From Litomosoides sigmodontis (Eukaryota; Nematoda; Chromadorea; Rhabditida; Onchocercidae), in assembly GCA_963070105.1 (NCBI GenBank), contig OY718807.1, positions 7,397,483 through 7,461,482 of the forward strand: a DNA stretch of 64,000 nucleotides, in the 5' to 3' direction. A model generated the notes under the pieces. That model did no database searches and had not been told where the DNA came from. It saw nothing but the letters and a program-made list of their open reading frames with translations. The translations under genes were made by a program, and so were the position numbers. Of the stretch, positions 1-22,328 are shown one piece after another (position 1 is the stretch's first letter; every line of letters begins with the position of its first letter).

Positions 1-1900
1 ATTGTGCTGGTGGTTATTAATACTTTATTGAGCGTTTTTCAATTTTCGCTCTCTCCTCCTCGAGTTTCACATTAGACAATTAAAAAATTGTTCGATATTC
101 ACAAAAGCTTAATGACAAGCACTGATGATTGTCATTCTGTCGGTTTTAGCTGCTAATTGCAATTATAATTACAGCGCTCATTCATTGAAACTTTAGCTAT
201 TAAGTGGATAGTAATTGATGAAATACTTCGATAGTTGACGCCTCACTATTATTTCATTTTTCATTTCTCTCTTTGCTAATAAAGTATGCTGTTGCGCCTA
301 TCAGATGTTTATGAAATTCTAAGTTTTTGTTTTTTTTTTTTAATGAAATTCTACGGGAGTTTTTGTTTTCTTCCTCATCAGCGATACCATTGTTATCAGT
401 GTTGTTAGCATACATCATTATCATTATCATTATCATCCACCGTAGCTTAGCATGTCACCCACGCTGTGCCAGCAGTGTTTCTCCTCTCTCTTCAAAGATG
501 GAGTGGAATGACTCAGTTAATGTACAAATACGTTTTGACGTAGTTACACGTTTTGATGTGTATGCGAGTGGAATGTTGCTGGTGCGAGGAGAACAACCTA
601 CTGATCGCTGACCATTCCGCACGCACAATTCTCAACCTTTACCATTGATATCCTGTTTGATGCTCTTCTTTTCTTTTTAGTATGCCGTGCTTTCGAAGAG
701 ATTTTTTACTTAAAATTTTACGGATTGCATGTATTCCCATAGTACCTTATGCATCGTTCAGTTAAAAGCAAAAACGCAATTATCATTAGATAGATTTGAC
801 GAGTTTCGCTGATAAAGTTGAACAAGTCTGAAAAAGTTGGATTGCTTTAGCCTGTCATAGGGATGATGTGTATCGATCGGAGGATGAATGAAATGCAACT
901 TAAGAAAAAAAACACATTTTTCACCTGGAAAATTAATGATTCAATGTTTTCTGTTTTATTTCACTGTTTGCCGAAATCTCCGTTTTCTCAATTAAAGGTG
1001 ATGATAGGCCGGAAACTTGTTTTTGCCTATAAAAATAGGGAGGAGCAAGCTCAATTGAAAATATTATATTACATCGTAAAATCGCCACTTCTTTGACGTG
1101 AATCTTTTCTCATCAGTGTGATATTACAAGTGGATGTATTTCGAGACTGCTGTAGGTTGTTCTTCTCATGCTCACCTCGACTGAAAGCTTTGCTTAGCTT
1201 AGACTAATTCCAATTGTTATAAGAATTAGTATGATGCATAAGTCTATCGTGTCAACTTTGGTTGCACTCAACGTATGTAGCAGCATCGGCGCCAACTTCA
1301 AAATGATCTTTCTCGAAGTTAGGTTATCAAAGTTTAGTGATGGGAGCAGTGAAACTTTCATCTTAGTCACAGAAAGTATTCACCAACTATACGTGAAATT
1401 CAAACAGCGACATCTATCAGCCTATCGATGAGTAAAGCGTAGCGAGGACGTACAACCCGCATAAAAAAGTGAAGAGAATTGCGAGCTTCAATTCTCAAAG
1501 TATATTTCAGCACGATTTTTGAGGCTCTGTAGGATGAAGGTAGTGGTGTGGTTGCTGCACATACATTGTGCTGTCTTTTCAAAAAGAGGTGTAGTTGCAG
1601 GTTAGTATGAACTATTATTGCTTGATCGAATTGTGATCATTTTCGCGAAATGGTTGGAAAAGCTAATCGTCTTGTTTGATTCTAAAGTAACTGACAGGTA
1701 TTGTGCGACTAACTTTTGGTTTTTAAGTTCTTTTCGAGGTTTATTTTCATTATGATAGGTTAATTCCAGTTGACGTCCGAGTTGTTCATTATTCTGCCGT
1801 ACTATGGAAAATGATATGAATAGCATGACCAATTATACGCTTTTCTTATGATCATTTTGTTTTTTCCAGTAGTCCTTTCAGACAATGAAGTGAGATCAAA
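1..1900. other. Region upstream of the ASAP gene, no gene seen
   Basis: I see no convincing exon here; the open frames are short and lack domain signatures or matching splice phases. A pyrimidine-rich TTTTTTCCAG just before position 1870 lies about 30 bases upstream of the ASAP start codon. It could be either a trans-splice acceptor or the end of a 5' UTR intron. Confidence 0.6.
413..436. repeat. ATCATT microsatellite
   Basis: About four tandem copies of a 6-base ATCATT unit, in non-coding DNA upstream of the first gene. It is a simple repeat with no sign of function. Confidence 0.85.
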
Positions 1901-10020
<8,120 letters not shown>

Positions 10021-11645
10021 GTACTCTTTCACTTTTGAGCGTGATCGGTTGTTAAGGCGCATCATCTTCATCAAGTTGTTCGCGAGCTATCAGTTCATGA
10101 GCTTGAACCTTATGACATATCAATTATACTTATTAGAAATTAGCAAAGGAAAAGAATTACATTAAAAATAATTGTTTTGCAAAATTTTGGAAGCGACAAA
10201 ATAGGTCTCTTCAAAGTCTGTTTTACTGGTTGTGTTATACTGGTTTACAAAAGATGCACGAATTGTGAAATGTTTTTCTAAATCGGATTTAGTCTTTTTA
10301 ACTATTGAAACAAAGTTCAAACTGTTATCATATTTCCTTTTTTATATATATTGTCCTCTCAACATGTTCATTTATTCACTTTTTTATGCTCAATCTAGTC
10401 TTCAGCTTTGTATATCATTCTTAATAACGCTGTCTCAAAAGCAGCTTATTAAAGTTATGATGAGAAAGTGTAGGATTACTGGATAATTTTCAAGTATAAT
10501 AGCAAAGAGTTGCGGAAATATAATTTCAAAAGTCGTTTAAGTTTGCAAAGAATTTGTTGTCATGTTTTGATTTTTAGCAGATGAAAGTTGTTGCAATGTT
10601 TTAAACCTTAAATCTTCAAAATTCAGGCTTCGAAATCTTTTTAAGATGAACGTATACGGGTTTTGATTAGCAATTTCCATATGAGAGTAGTAAAATATGT
10701 TATGTGCAATTTGGCCATAGAATTGTAAGTAATTCGGGCCGTTAAGAATTTATGAAACAAATTGCTACATTATATCACTTTTGAAATTGTTGTTGTAATG
10801 TTATGATTTCACGTTATCATCATAGGATCACGTATTTATCCAAAATTTAGTTTCCCCACGTAGGTTGTTTCGATGGTATGTGTTACCTCTCTTTGTGTTT
10901 GTTCTGATTTAAAATAAACAATTTGTTTGTGATACCTGGTGATGGAGATGCTTGATAACTTGTTATATTTTCGTGCTTCTGCTCGATTCATTTCTGTGCA
11001 GTTCATTTGGGCATAAAGTTTAAGTGCAGTGCTAGAATAATCAGTATATAATAATACAATGCATATTGATATACAGATGATAATAAATTCGTATTTTTTT
11101 TAAAACTTTAAAGACTGTAAAAGACTGAGTGGATCATGGAGAAAGGCTGACGTCTAAATTAGAAGTAGTGAGCATCCTCTGCTTTGATGGCCTTCTTTCG
11201 ATTTGTTGTTGCAACTGATTAGCGTGAAATTTGTATGAATTACAGAACAAAGCACGAGAATGAAGATGAGGAAAATAGATTTCAAATACGTGGAGATCGA
11301 AATATAGATTGAGCTAACTATCATATTCAGAAAGATATATTGGGATTTTGTTTTTGGTTTCTACCGATATTTTATCCTGTGTTGGCTGTTCGTTTTAATA
11401 GATATGGTGGGTAATTAGCGCATATGAGTTATGACAAATGTTTGTTACTAGTTCTCACTTTAGTTTATAGCATTTTGGGTTGATTATTTGAGTTTTTTTT
11501 TTTTTGAAAGGGAATGGAACATTTGAGTAAGGTGTTATTATTGGTTATTGTAGTTACAACACGGGCAAATGCAATGATTTCAAACTGCATAATTTTGTTG
11601 TAGAATGGAAAAGTTTCATGATGAGGAACTGAATTATTGGCAGTG
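10021..11645. other. Intergenic region between ASAP and REV3
   Basis: About 1.6 kb between two plus-strand genes. Only short, low-complexity open frames are present. It presumably holds the ASAP 3' UTR and the REV3 promoter; I see no conserved element or RNA gene. Confidence 0.6.
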
Positions 11646-14600
11646 ATGACAAGTCTCTCAGTGCGGAATGTCACATGCGATTTTTATTTGGAAAAACCAA
11701 ATGGTTTTAACAAACTTCGCCTTCGCACCAATATCAAAGTACCGATCATACGAATGTTTGGTATTTTGGAGACAGGTTGTCATTTTACTGTTGCTGTTTT
11801 AATTGATTTCAAATTTAGTGTAGTGAAATCAGATCAGGACATACTTTTTTGCGTTTTTCTTTGAGCGAGAGTGTTACAGAAAAAATATTGTAATTTATGA
11901 GAATATCTGATGTAATTCTATAGTTTTAATAGGTCAAAAGTGCTGTGTACACGTCCACGGTGTATTCCCATATATAGTGATTCGAACTGGTGTGCAATTC
12001 ACACCTGAACTTGCCTTATTGTTACGCAACAAAATTAGTACAATCGTTTCGGACTGCAATCCGCGATATAAGTTCAATGTTAATTTTGCGATCTATCAGA
12101 TAAAGTCAATAACTGCCAGGTAAACTGGACTTTTCCTTTTTCACTGTCTTAGTAAGATCTGCAGGGAAGTATTTTTTCAATGGGAAATAGTTGTATTTTA
12201 TGTTAGAAGAAGTTAATTCAATTACACACACTATAATCGTTTTTAGGTCACTGTATGGTTACCATAAGGATAATGAAAATTTTGTGCAAATTCTTTGCTA
12301 CAATCCAATTCAGCTTAAAATGTATGTTTCGAATCCACAGTATTTCTGTTGAAGCGGCACAACGTTTTTTTGCTACATAAAATCCATTCAGGATTTGGAA
12401 TATGGAATTTTACTTCTTTGAACAGTTACCGTGTTATCTGAACAATATGAATTGTACACACTCTATAGCAAGCATTTAATATTGCATAAATGGCGAAAAA
12501 ATTTGTCCTATGTTTTACAATTTTTGCAGATTACTTTATTTTGCACCCTAATAATTTACTTAAAAGTCAAAGAGAAATATGAAAGTTTTTTAGTGTAGCG
12601 AATGCTCTACAGAAGGAAGCGAGAAGGAATTCAATATTCCAGGTTTATGAGTCTCATGTGCCTTATATTCTACAGTTTTTCGTAGATCACTCTATATTTG
12701 GCATGGATTTAGTCAATTTCAGTTCAGTTAAATTCCGTGTATCTCCACAACAAAATTTCAGTGGTTTGTTTTGCTAGAATAATAGTAGTTGCACTTCTTT
12801 TCGTAAAGCGATCATTCTACAGAAGGTGAAGAGCAAGGAGGCTGGAATCAGCTACACATAAATAGAAATATGGAGTATTATCATACTCAATCTGTCAGCG
12901 ATCGAGCTGGCAGTTATTTCTTTTATCAATCTAATTCTTTTTTGATGACTTTTTGCATTATCCTTTGTGCTTTTTTTCTGGACGCAATGCAGTTGTTTTT
13001 TTCAGATTTTTATTATCAAGATTTGAAAGTCGAAAACATCGTGAACAAGTGAGATGATCTAATTTTATATATATAAATTAAAAGTATTAAGAATTACTTG
13101 GAAACACTGGTTTTTTGTTTCTAACTTTTTGTTTTGGTACAGTTTATTCTTGAAATAGCATAATTACATTTGCAAGGTGCTATTCACTGAAATTCCGGAA
13201 TATCTAAAAAACATTTGCTTCCTCTTAAGAATGTCTTTATTTATAGCATGGAGCTTGTATCGCCTTTATTGCCTTATACTACCGCAGCTGTTGAATGCGA
13301 TGTCTTCTCGGAAGATATCAGTAACGCTTCTCTCCATGCAACATCAGGTCAGCTTTCTTCTTCTACATACAGAGAAAGGTAACGTCTAGTTTCATTTATT
13401 AGTTTTCCAGCAACTTCTTTACTATACTAAAAGTTTTTGGATACTTTCATATTTTGAATCTCATTTACGGCCTTATTTTAGGTATGTTCAACAATCCAGG
13501 ATTGAATTACATATGGCAAGACGAACAACGACGTCTCCAAAAGAAAGGCAAAGAACTAATTTACGAATCTCAAGGTTTACTTTAAAAATTACATGACTTT
13601 TCATTTTAGAAGAATTTAATAGTTCTCAGACTGTAGGATTTTGATGTATTGCGGGCGAACAAAAAGTTGGTTGGGTTGACGATGCAAAATGTTGTATTAA
13701 TAAAAAATTTTTAGGAGAAAGGCCATTGCCTGACACTGAAAGGGAAAGGAATTATTTAAATCGTTTGCATATTTTCTTCAGCGGCAGTGCTTCTAATCTT
13801 TCCTTTAGCAATGCACAGAGTGACGCTTTACATATTGCAGACGGTAAGGGTATTTACACAATTTCACTTCATTGAATCTGTAATGCTTTGAACCAATTAT
13901 AGATATTGAAAAAATTGAAAGAAATGATCCCCTTGGATATGACTTTGAGGCAACAGGGACTGGTATGTTTGACGAAGAACTGTTTTTGGATGTTGAAGAT
14001 GAAATGAGAGAGGTGATGGAAGGCAATGAACAAGAAGTTGAGGAGGTAAATACAGATGCTACAGTTGAAATCTAACAATAAACCGTATAACAGAATAATT
14101 TAATTTAATTACTGTAGGATTTGGATTTGAGAGAAGAAATTGGAGCAGTTCTTGAGGCGTCAAGATCTATGGATGCTACAGGTAGTAGCTTAATATATTT
14201 TGAAAATACAACGTTGCCTTAATTTTGGAAACCATCAGCTCCTGTTGAAAAATACGTGCTAAGTGGATTTAGATTTGAAAATTCAACTACATTTATAATT
14301 TTTGCGGTGCCTCATGGCTTCCCAAGCACATTTAATTTCGTGAGATTTATAGTTTGTTTCCATTGAATAATTGCAAGCACTATAAAACGAAAACATTAAG
14401 CCGTTTTTTATACAGCTGTTTTTTTTAATGTTACATCTTTTTCCATATTATTTATTTGATTACATCATTGCTTACTTCGGTGTTCTATTCGTCTTCCTCA
14501 AATTTTCATTTATTTCGCACTGCAATCCAGACTGCAGCAATTTGATTCAGATTTCGCTGAGAGAGCGTCTGATGAAAGTTATAGCGACGATAGTGCTATT

Positions 14601-17600
14601 GAGGATGAAGTGGCTTCGGTTGCACCTTCTGTCGAAGACGTACCGCGAGTTGAAAAATCTAGTAGCCAGCAGGTTCAACTTAATGAACAAGATTTCAAAA
14701 TTCCGAAAATTAATTTTGCTAACTTAGATAGTTGCGTAATTTCAATAAGTTATCGCAGGATTTGATCAGTGGAAATTTTATTTTGCTCTATTGACTCGTT
14801 CACTGTTCCAAAAGTAATTCAGAGTTTATGAATTTGCAGTCAGTGAAGCGATTTTATCTGTTTCCAAAGTACTTCAAGCTTATTTTATCATTTGTAATAA
14901 AATAAAAATATTACAACCGTTCCACACTTATCCTGAAATCTCCTGCAGTCAACTAATAGCAATGACTTGTTTGGAAGTCAATCAGACAGTATCAAAAGCC
15001 CAGTTGCTTCAACGATTGGTTCCAACCACTTGCGAGAAGGTTTACAAAATGCCGGACCATCATCCCAATATTTACCTTCCTCATTTTCATCAAAGACATC
15101 TTCACAAACATCGTCTTCCAATACGATCTCTCGAAAGTATGTATTTTCTTTAAGCAAATTTATTCACATTAGGATATATAACTTCTATTTTTGTGAAAGT
15201 TAGCTACACACTAAGCATTTTTTTCTTGTCAATTTAATAACTATTCATACCTGAAATTAGAAAAATTAGTTTTCAGTCGCGAAACGAGCGGGCTATCTCA
15301 ACGAGGTGATGAGTGGTTTGAAAATGAGGTTATTGTTCAAAATCACCTGAATATTTTCTAGTTCATTTTATTGTTCAGTTGTTTCCTATTGCTTTATTCG
15401 TACGGCATTATTTAGGAGGTAATGGATTGTGCGCAAAGTTATGAAGTGGATATTGAGAGTGCCTGGATTCCTAGGGGGCAACGAGAGTTCGTTCGTAAGG
15501 AGTGAGCTTTTTTCCCTAAAATTTGAATTTAAATTCTTTAGTTAGTTATTTTTTTCGATACGCTTATGTTGCTTTAAAAGGTATACACGTACATCTTTGG
15601 CTTTACGGTTATTGGAGATAATTTCATTTTCAAAAGAATTTTGCTGCAGAAATTGAAGTTTTCCAATTCCATGGCGTTTTTTCTGTCATGTATTATTGCG
15701 ATTTCAATAAATATTTTTTGAATATTGTTTGAAAACTTGGTTTCCTTTTTGCAGGTTAGAACCGGTATTTTTAAGAAGCGAACGATGGTTGCGCCCTTTT
15801 AAACGACTACCTCTTCGAAGGAAGACGAGTGAAACATATGATGTTGAACTCTTTGCTGCAGATAGCGGTTTGAATCTTTTGTTTGAAATTTTGAGCAAAC
15901 TTGAGATTTAATATAAATAATTTCGTGTTTTATGCTTCTGATTAACCAGGCAATAGTTTGATGAGATTAGCTTGCGGAATATTGTGTAACTTAATGAATC
16001 TGATGAAGGAAAATCTCCATATTAAGAGCATATAGGATATGAATTTCGAAATACTGTTATATTCCTTTCCATATATGCATTTATTTCTTTAGGAGAATCC
16101 ATTGAAAATGCATCACAATCGAAAAAGGCTGCAAGTGTTGTGCAGTTTTCCACGGAATCATTCACTGAAAAACCAAGTTTCATCGACGTAAAATAAAAAT
16201 TTGAAATAGGGGATGGGAAATTTTGATTTGCTTTTAACGAAATTCTGTTAGATTAACAACATTAATGTAAAATTTTAGTACAGGAGTACAACACAAAAAC
16301 TGGACGAAACTGTAGTCTTATCTCCGGTAACTCCGTCAGGCAGTGAATTGGAACAAACAGATATTCGTCATCTCTGCGTGATGTCGATGGAGATTCTTGC
16401 ATTGCCATCTCATGGAATGCCGATACCCGACCCACAACATGACCAGGTGTAGTATATTTTTCTACGCATGAAAGTCCTTAATATTATTGATTTTATGTTG
16501 CTAATGCTTTGCATCTTGAACTGTTGAATTTTTCCTCAGTTACGTTGATGTATGTTTTAGATTTTGGGAATATTTTATACTGTTTCGACCGATGTTTGCA
16601 CAAACGAAATAAATAATGTTGATGGTGTTTTGTTGAATATGGATGAAGGGCTCGTTGGACAAAATGAACTTTACACCTTCGTATCTTCTGAAATTGAGTT
16701 GTTTGATGCTTTTGTCAGTGTTATTCGGAGGTTGGTTTTTCAATCCTTTCTCCAGCTGCATCAAAAATATTACTCCCTTACCTATACTACATCTCGTCCT
16801 TGCAGAATCTTTCGAATATATTTAGTGGTAACTTATTGGACTAAGTAACTGAATGTTTTATTGAGGAGTAGTGTAGCTTGAGAGAATTATAGATATGATC
16901 CAGATGTAGTTATGGGATACAGTACTCAGCGATATTCTTGGGGATATTTGGTTGAAAGATCACTTACCGTTGGACGAAATTTATTATCGGAAATTTCACG
17001 CGTTCCTATCGGTATACGTTGCACTTTTTTCTTTATCTGATTTTACAAAACATTCAAAAGTTTGTGCCAAGCATAATTACATCCTAAATCCTTAACAGCT
17101 ATGCTCTTACTGCTAGAAAGTATCGTAGAAGCAAAGGTAGGAAAGAAGAAGAAGGGAGTAATGTTGTAATGCTCCGATGTTCTGCTTATCATTGCTATGT
17201 AAGCAAAAGTTTGGTCGAATTAAAACTAAAGGGAGTGGCCACTAACAATCGGTTAACATTGGTTAAATTAGAACACCGCACTCATGTTGTGGTTTTCAAA
17301 AGATTTCATTCACCACGCTATAAGTTGAGCTTTTGCAGAGATCAGTGATTATTATCGCCCTGATCAGCAGAAAAAAAGCCGGTGGGTAAAAGTTTTAGAT
17401 CCAACTCCAAGTGGTAGAATACTTATAAATATATGGCGCATTCTTCGACACGAAATTGCACTTAGGTTCGATTGTTTTCATTTTATTTCAACACAAGAAT
17501 TTTTCTATTTTTTTGTTCATCACTGAACTACCACATTTTTAGGCATTCTGATAATTCTGTTACATAAAATGTTCTCACAACCAGCCAAATTTAGAAATGT

Positions 17601-20600
17601 TTTTAGGATTTTGTAAATAATGAAGCACATTTTCTGTGGAATAATAATGAACAAAATTGTTTGTTATTGATATAAAATATGTTGGTTGTTGCAGTCCCGA
17701 TTTTATTTGTTAGAAATATACGTAGGCTATTTTTAATAATTTGAACTCTACGGTCTAAAAATGCGCAAACGCAACGGTAGTAGTAATATTTTTGAAATTT
17801 GATATTTTATGTTTTTAGGAATTATTCTATTTCAAGTGTCGTCAATAGTGTTTTAAAGCGAAGATTTCCTCAATACAGCTTTTCAACGCTGTCAGAATGG
17901 ATTTCATCTGGCGAAAGGGATTTGATGTAATTCATTTTCTGTTTGTTAGGATATCATTTATCTCGAATTTTCACTTTTTTGAATGGAACAGTCTGCGCGC
18001 GTCTTTATTTGTTTATATGTTTTTGTATCTTTTTATATCTTTTTTATATATCTTTTTATATCTTTTTTGAGTAAATTAAATCTGTTAATAAAATCAGGGT
18101 AGCATGTGATCGTAGCCGTATAAAATCTATTCTCCATTACTGGAAGATAGGAAAACATTTGATGAGCAACTTATGGGGCAAATAACGCGAAGGGTAAAGT
18201 AGTCTGAAGGGCACTATTAAAGGTCATTCCCAGTAATAATTATTGTTCATGAAGGTTGAGTAATCACTATCTTTTAACATGTTATCTTTTGGATGTCATT
18301 GAACCATTTTCGACTTCCAAATGCTTTTGGATGGCATTAAACCATTTTCAACTTCCAAATATTGTTTGATAATATCTAGTATCGTCGTTCTGAAGTATAT
18401 GAAACTATATTGTCAACTGGGTCTTCTAATTCTTTTGCGGTTGGATTTTTTCACAAGGACATCTGAAATGGCACGTCTTTATGGTATACAGGTATATTTA
18501 TTTTCACTATTCGTAACATCTTGTGATTTGTAGGATCAATTATATTTGAATGTTTTGAATTTAGTTCAATGAAGTATTAACACGTGGTTCACAATTTCGA
18601 GTTGAGTCAGTGCTTTTGCGACTAGCACGTCGAGAAAAATATGTTGCTCCCAGTATTTCTCCTGCTCAAAGAGGAGCGTAAGTTTTCTTTTTTTCGAATG
18701 TGGTATGTCGTCGAAAATTCTAAGTGTTTTGATGCTTCTAATCTATTTTTTGTACCTTATCATCTTTCGTATTTTTGAATATTTATTTTTTTCAGAATGT
18801 GCTCACCAGAGACACTACCATTAACTATGGAGCCTGAATCAGGTTTCTATTGTGATCCAGTTATTGTGCTCGATTTTCAGTCCCTCTACCCATCTATCAT
18901 TATCGCTTACAATTATTGCTTTACTACATGCTTGGGGAAGATATCTCATGTTGAAAATATTTGCTCAGCAAATAGAGTAATCGAATTTGGTGGTTTGCAA
19001 TATAATTGTCCGGTTCGCTTATACTGCTTTATCAAAATCATTTTTTATATTCATAATTATTTGTTAATTATGCTTGCGGTCAATTTAATTTTTTCTAAGT
19101 TCTATTTGTTTATTACACTCGTTTTCCTTTTTCGTTCACTATTGAGCATTGATTTTATCCTTTCCGCCAAATTGTTCTTTTTCTTTTTTTTTCAGTTGCT
19201 CCAATTCTTTTTCGTTTTTTAATACCGCAGTTCTTTATTTTTACTCTACCAGTTATCATTATTATGGCAAAGGTATAAATCAATATGAACAATTTATTTT
19301 AACAGCATAAGTTGCTTTAATAAATATTTTATAAATTTTTTCAGATAGACGACATTGCTGCAATGCTTGCTACCGACAAATTGCACATATCGCCAACTGG
19401 TGCTATTTTTTGTCAGAAAGCTGTTCGAAAAGGTTTTTTTTCACTTCCAAATTTTCGGTTTGATTTCATTCAGAATTTCAGATTTCTAGCTTTTCACATT
19501 GGCCTTTTTGTGTGATAATTCACTGATAATTTAAGGTTTGATGCCTGTAATGCTTGAGGAAATTTTGAATACAAGAGTAATGGTAAAAAAAGCTGCAAAG
19601 GAATCCAAAAAAGATCGAGTACGTTAGGCTTACCATCTTTCTTGTAGTGCTCTGTACTGCTCTGTTTTATTAAGCGTTAAATGCGCTTTTTGTTTATTTT
19701 TTGATATGTAATGCAAGAGCAAGGATTGTTAAAACTCCAGCAGGGTTAGTGTGTTTGAAAGTCTAAGCTGTTTAAATGTGAAGGAAATTGTCGAATTTTA
19801 CACTATCTGTAGTAAAATAATTGTTGTGTCTTTCAACTAGTGTTAGTTGGCGATGATCTTGCATCATTATTTGATGAAGTTGATGCAAAATTACGGCACT
19901 GTTTTTATGCCATTAATAATTTAATGAAATTCTTCAGCAAAATTTCTGTTAAAAACGATAGAAGCAGTTCTAAGATATTATTTAGAATTCTAGCAGTTAA
20001 AAACTGTAGTTTTATTTAACAAAGTGAGGAAAAGTTCTTTACAGGAAGATTTCTACCAAATTTTCTTTTTCATATTCTGTATAACGAGTTTTGTTTTAAA
20101 TTTATATGAGTGATTTCTTTATAGAGACTGGCTCGTATATTAGAGGCACGCCAAATGGCGTTGAAATTGATTGCAAATGTAACATATGGTTATGCAGCAG
20201 CAAATTTCAGTGGCCGAATGCCATGTGTCGAAGTGGCCGACGCCATTGTAGGCAAGGTTAAGCGCAAATCTCGTTCTGAAACAATATTTATGAAGTAGAA
20301 ATGCATAAATAGCAAGGAATATTCAATTTTGGTCATTTGTAGCACTTTAGGGGAGAGAAACTCTGGAACGAGCTATGAAATTGGTGAGCGAAGGAGCTTA
20401 CGGAAGTGTACGGGTAGTTTATGGTGATACCGATAGCATGTTTGTAGTTTGCCCAGGTTTGTTTTTATTTTGTTCTATGAATTTTATATAACCCATTTCC
20501 CAATAATCAAGAGCGTAAGTAAATAAATAACCGCAATATCACCGGTGGTTAGAAGGATGTTATGGGCATAAGATGAAGGTTTTTTCAGGAGCTACCCGAT

Positions 20601-22328
20601 CGGAAGCCTTTAATATTGGAAAAAAGATTGCTGATGACGTGACCAGAGAAAATCCAAACCCAGTGAAGCTGAAATTAGAAAAAATTATGCAGCCGCTTAT
20701 TTTGGAGTCGAAAAAACGATATGTTGGAATGAGCTATGAAAGTGTCGATGATGTAGAAGGCGTCTTTGATGCCAAAGGCATTGAAACAGTTCGGAGAGAT
20801 TCATGCCCACTTGTTTCGAGGGTTAATATGCTTTTTTTTGTCAACTGGAAGGCAGCTTTACATTTTACTATCATGTTTATACTTTCTAGTTTTAAGTTAA
20901 TCTGAAATAGAAGTCAATAACTATGAAGAGTTTTCGGTAGTGTTCTTTTGCTTTTTTAACTGCTGGATTCCGTTTTAGATTTTGGAAAAGGCTTTACGTT
21001 TGCTTTTCGCTGATGATATGGGTAGGATGGTACGCTATTTGGATATGCAACTTTCTAATCTTCCTCAGCTCTCGTTATCTGACTTTATCTTTAGTCGGGA
21101 ATATCGGAAATCATACGCGGAATCTGCTATAGTAGCATCAAAATTGATAGCCGAGTGAGAATTACGGAATTTTCTATGTTATCATTTTGGAAGCTTATTG
21201 TCTGTGCATGTTAAATATTTCTTTAAGGAAAAGAAAGAATTTAGAATTTTTCACTTTAAGGAAAAGAAAGGCTGTGTGTCCGCGCTATGAACCAGAAGTG
21301 GGAGAGCGAGTTCCATATGTAATTATTTGCGGTGAACCAAACAGCACTTTGATCTCGTGCGTTCGTGAACCTGATGAGTTCATTTTTGATCGTCGTTTAA
21401 AAATCAACTTCGAATATTATGTAAGACGTCAAGTGCTGCCTTCATTGCATCGAGCTCTTAACTTCGTTCCACTAAAAATCGAGTGGCTTTGTCCCACAAC
21501 TGTTGGTTGCTACAAGTTTGTTTTTCATCTAATTATTTATTATGATTGGAGAGACGATCGTTCATATTGAGTGTCACCACTCAAAATATCGTTAATTAGA
21601 AAGAAGCACGAACACAATAATTGCAATATCTTTGAGAAGATTGCACAGTCATTTAAACTGTTGACTGATTTATTTTATACACTGATTACATTCTATTTCT
21701 AATGATGGAATCTATTTCAGTTGTGGAGCATTAGGTACACGGTTTTGGTGCGGAAAATGCGTCACTGATCCTAAAGCGCTGCTGCTATCAGTGTGTGATT
21801 ATTACCGAGAAAGGCGCCTTCTTGCTCAACTTAATGATAGCTGCCGCAAATGTTTATGTAAGTTACACTTTCCAGAGCAGTAATTCTTACGAATATTTAT
21901 TGTTTTCTTCAAGACTGTGAAATGCAAGAATACAAACTAGGTCACAATGGTATGGAATTTTTTTTCGATATCTGAATGACTGTGGTCACCTACTAATTAT
22001 GTGTAATTGTTTGAGGTTAAGTTGGATGCAACCACTTTTTCTGCGGTAGAAATAATGCATGATATTGAACGAGGTGTAACTTACACTTTTTTATTCTTCA
22101 TACTGTCGACAAAATTTGGGCTGTCTTAACAGTCTGAAATATTGAAAATTCTGTGCGGATTTGAGTAAAAATTCATTTTTTACAGCATTGCGATCAATTA
22201 GCATCGATTACAACCAATGCACCAATATGGCTTGCATCGTCAAGCAAAAACGAATTTTTTTAGATCGTTCATTGGCTGAAGTTGCAATAAGAAATCATTT
22301 TCTAACAGGCGATAAAAAATGTCTCTAG
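11646..22328 (+). CDS. rev-3: DNA polymerase zeta catalytic subunit (REV3)
   Basis: B-family polymerase that extends primers past DNA lesions in translesion synthesis. The N-terminal domain (11646-11775, 11933-12119, 12247-12321, 12594-12736) reads VRNVTCDFYLEKP ... GQKCCVHVHGVFPY ... SLYGYHKDNENF, as in REV3. A poorly conserved acidic/serine-rich middle follows (13.2-16.2 kb). The exonuclease-like domain lacks its acidic residues (VMSMEILALP where DIE is expected), normal for pol zeta. Polymerase motifs: A, DFQSLYPSI (18872-18898); B, KLIANVTYGYAAANFSGRMPC (~20164-20226, split here only for listing); C, YGDTDS (20420-20437). The C-terminus has CysA, C-x2-C-x8-C-x2-C, built across an intron near 21720, and CysB, C-x2-C-x11-C-x4-C (CRKC ... 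CTNMAC), the iron-sulphur site that binds accessory subunits. Much shorter than the human protein, as expected for a nematode. Exons near 12.9-13.2 and 17.9-18.5 kb are not fully resolved. Confidence 0.92.
18003..18070. repeat. ATATCTTTTT low-complexity tract in a REV3 intron
   Basis: Irregular tandem copies of TATCTTTTTA-type units inside an intron of the polymerase zeta gene. It looks like local slippage; no function is apparent. Confidence 0.75.
18286..18361. repeat. Tandem duplication of a 38-base unit in REV3
   Basis: Two adjacent copies of a roughly 38-base unit that begins CTTTTGGATG and ends ACTTCCAAAT. They differ at only a few bases, so the duplication is fairly recent. It lies in the least resolved part of the REV3 model, upstream of the exon with TSEMARLYGIQ. 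Confidence 0.85.
21221..21276 (+). repeat. Duplicated splice-acceptor block in REV3
   Basis: The sequence CTTTAAGGAAAAGAAAG occurs twice, 33 bases apart, at the 5' edge of the exon encoding RYEPEVGERVPYV. Both copies end in a usable TTTAAG acceptor (exon starts 21228 or 21261). Both fit the phase-2 donor after 21155 or so, and the 33 bases contain no stop, so either acceptor gives an open frame. Confidence 0.75.

Noticed and set aside
254..611. Overlapping open frames on both strands near the left edge.
   Set aside because: They are driven by microsatellite and homopolymer tracts and show no domain, splice or codon support.
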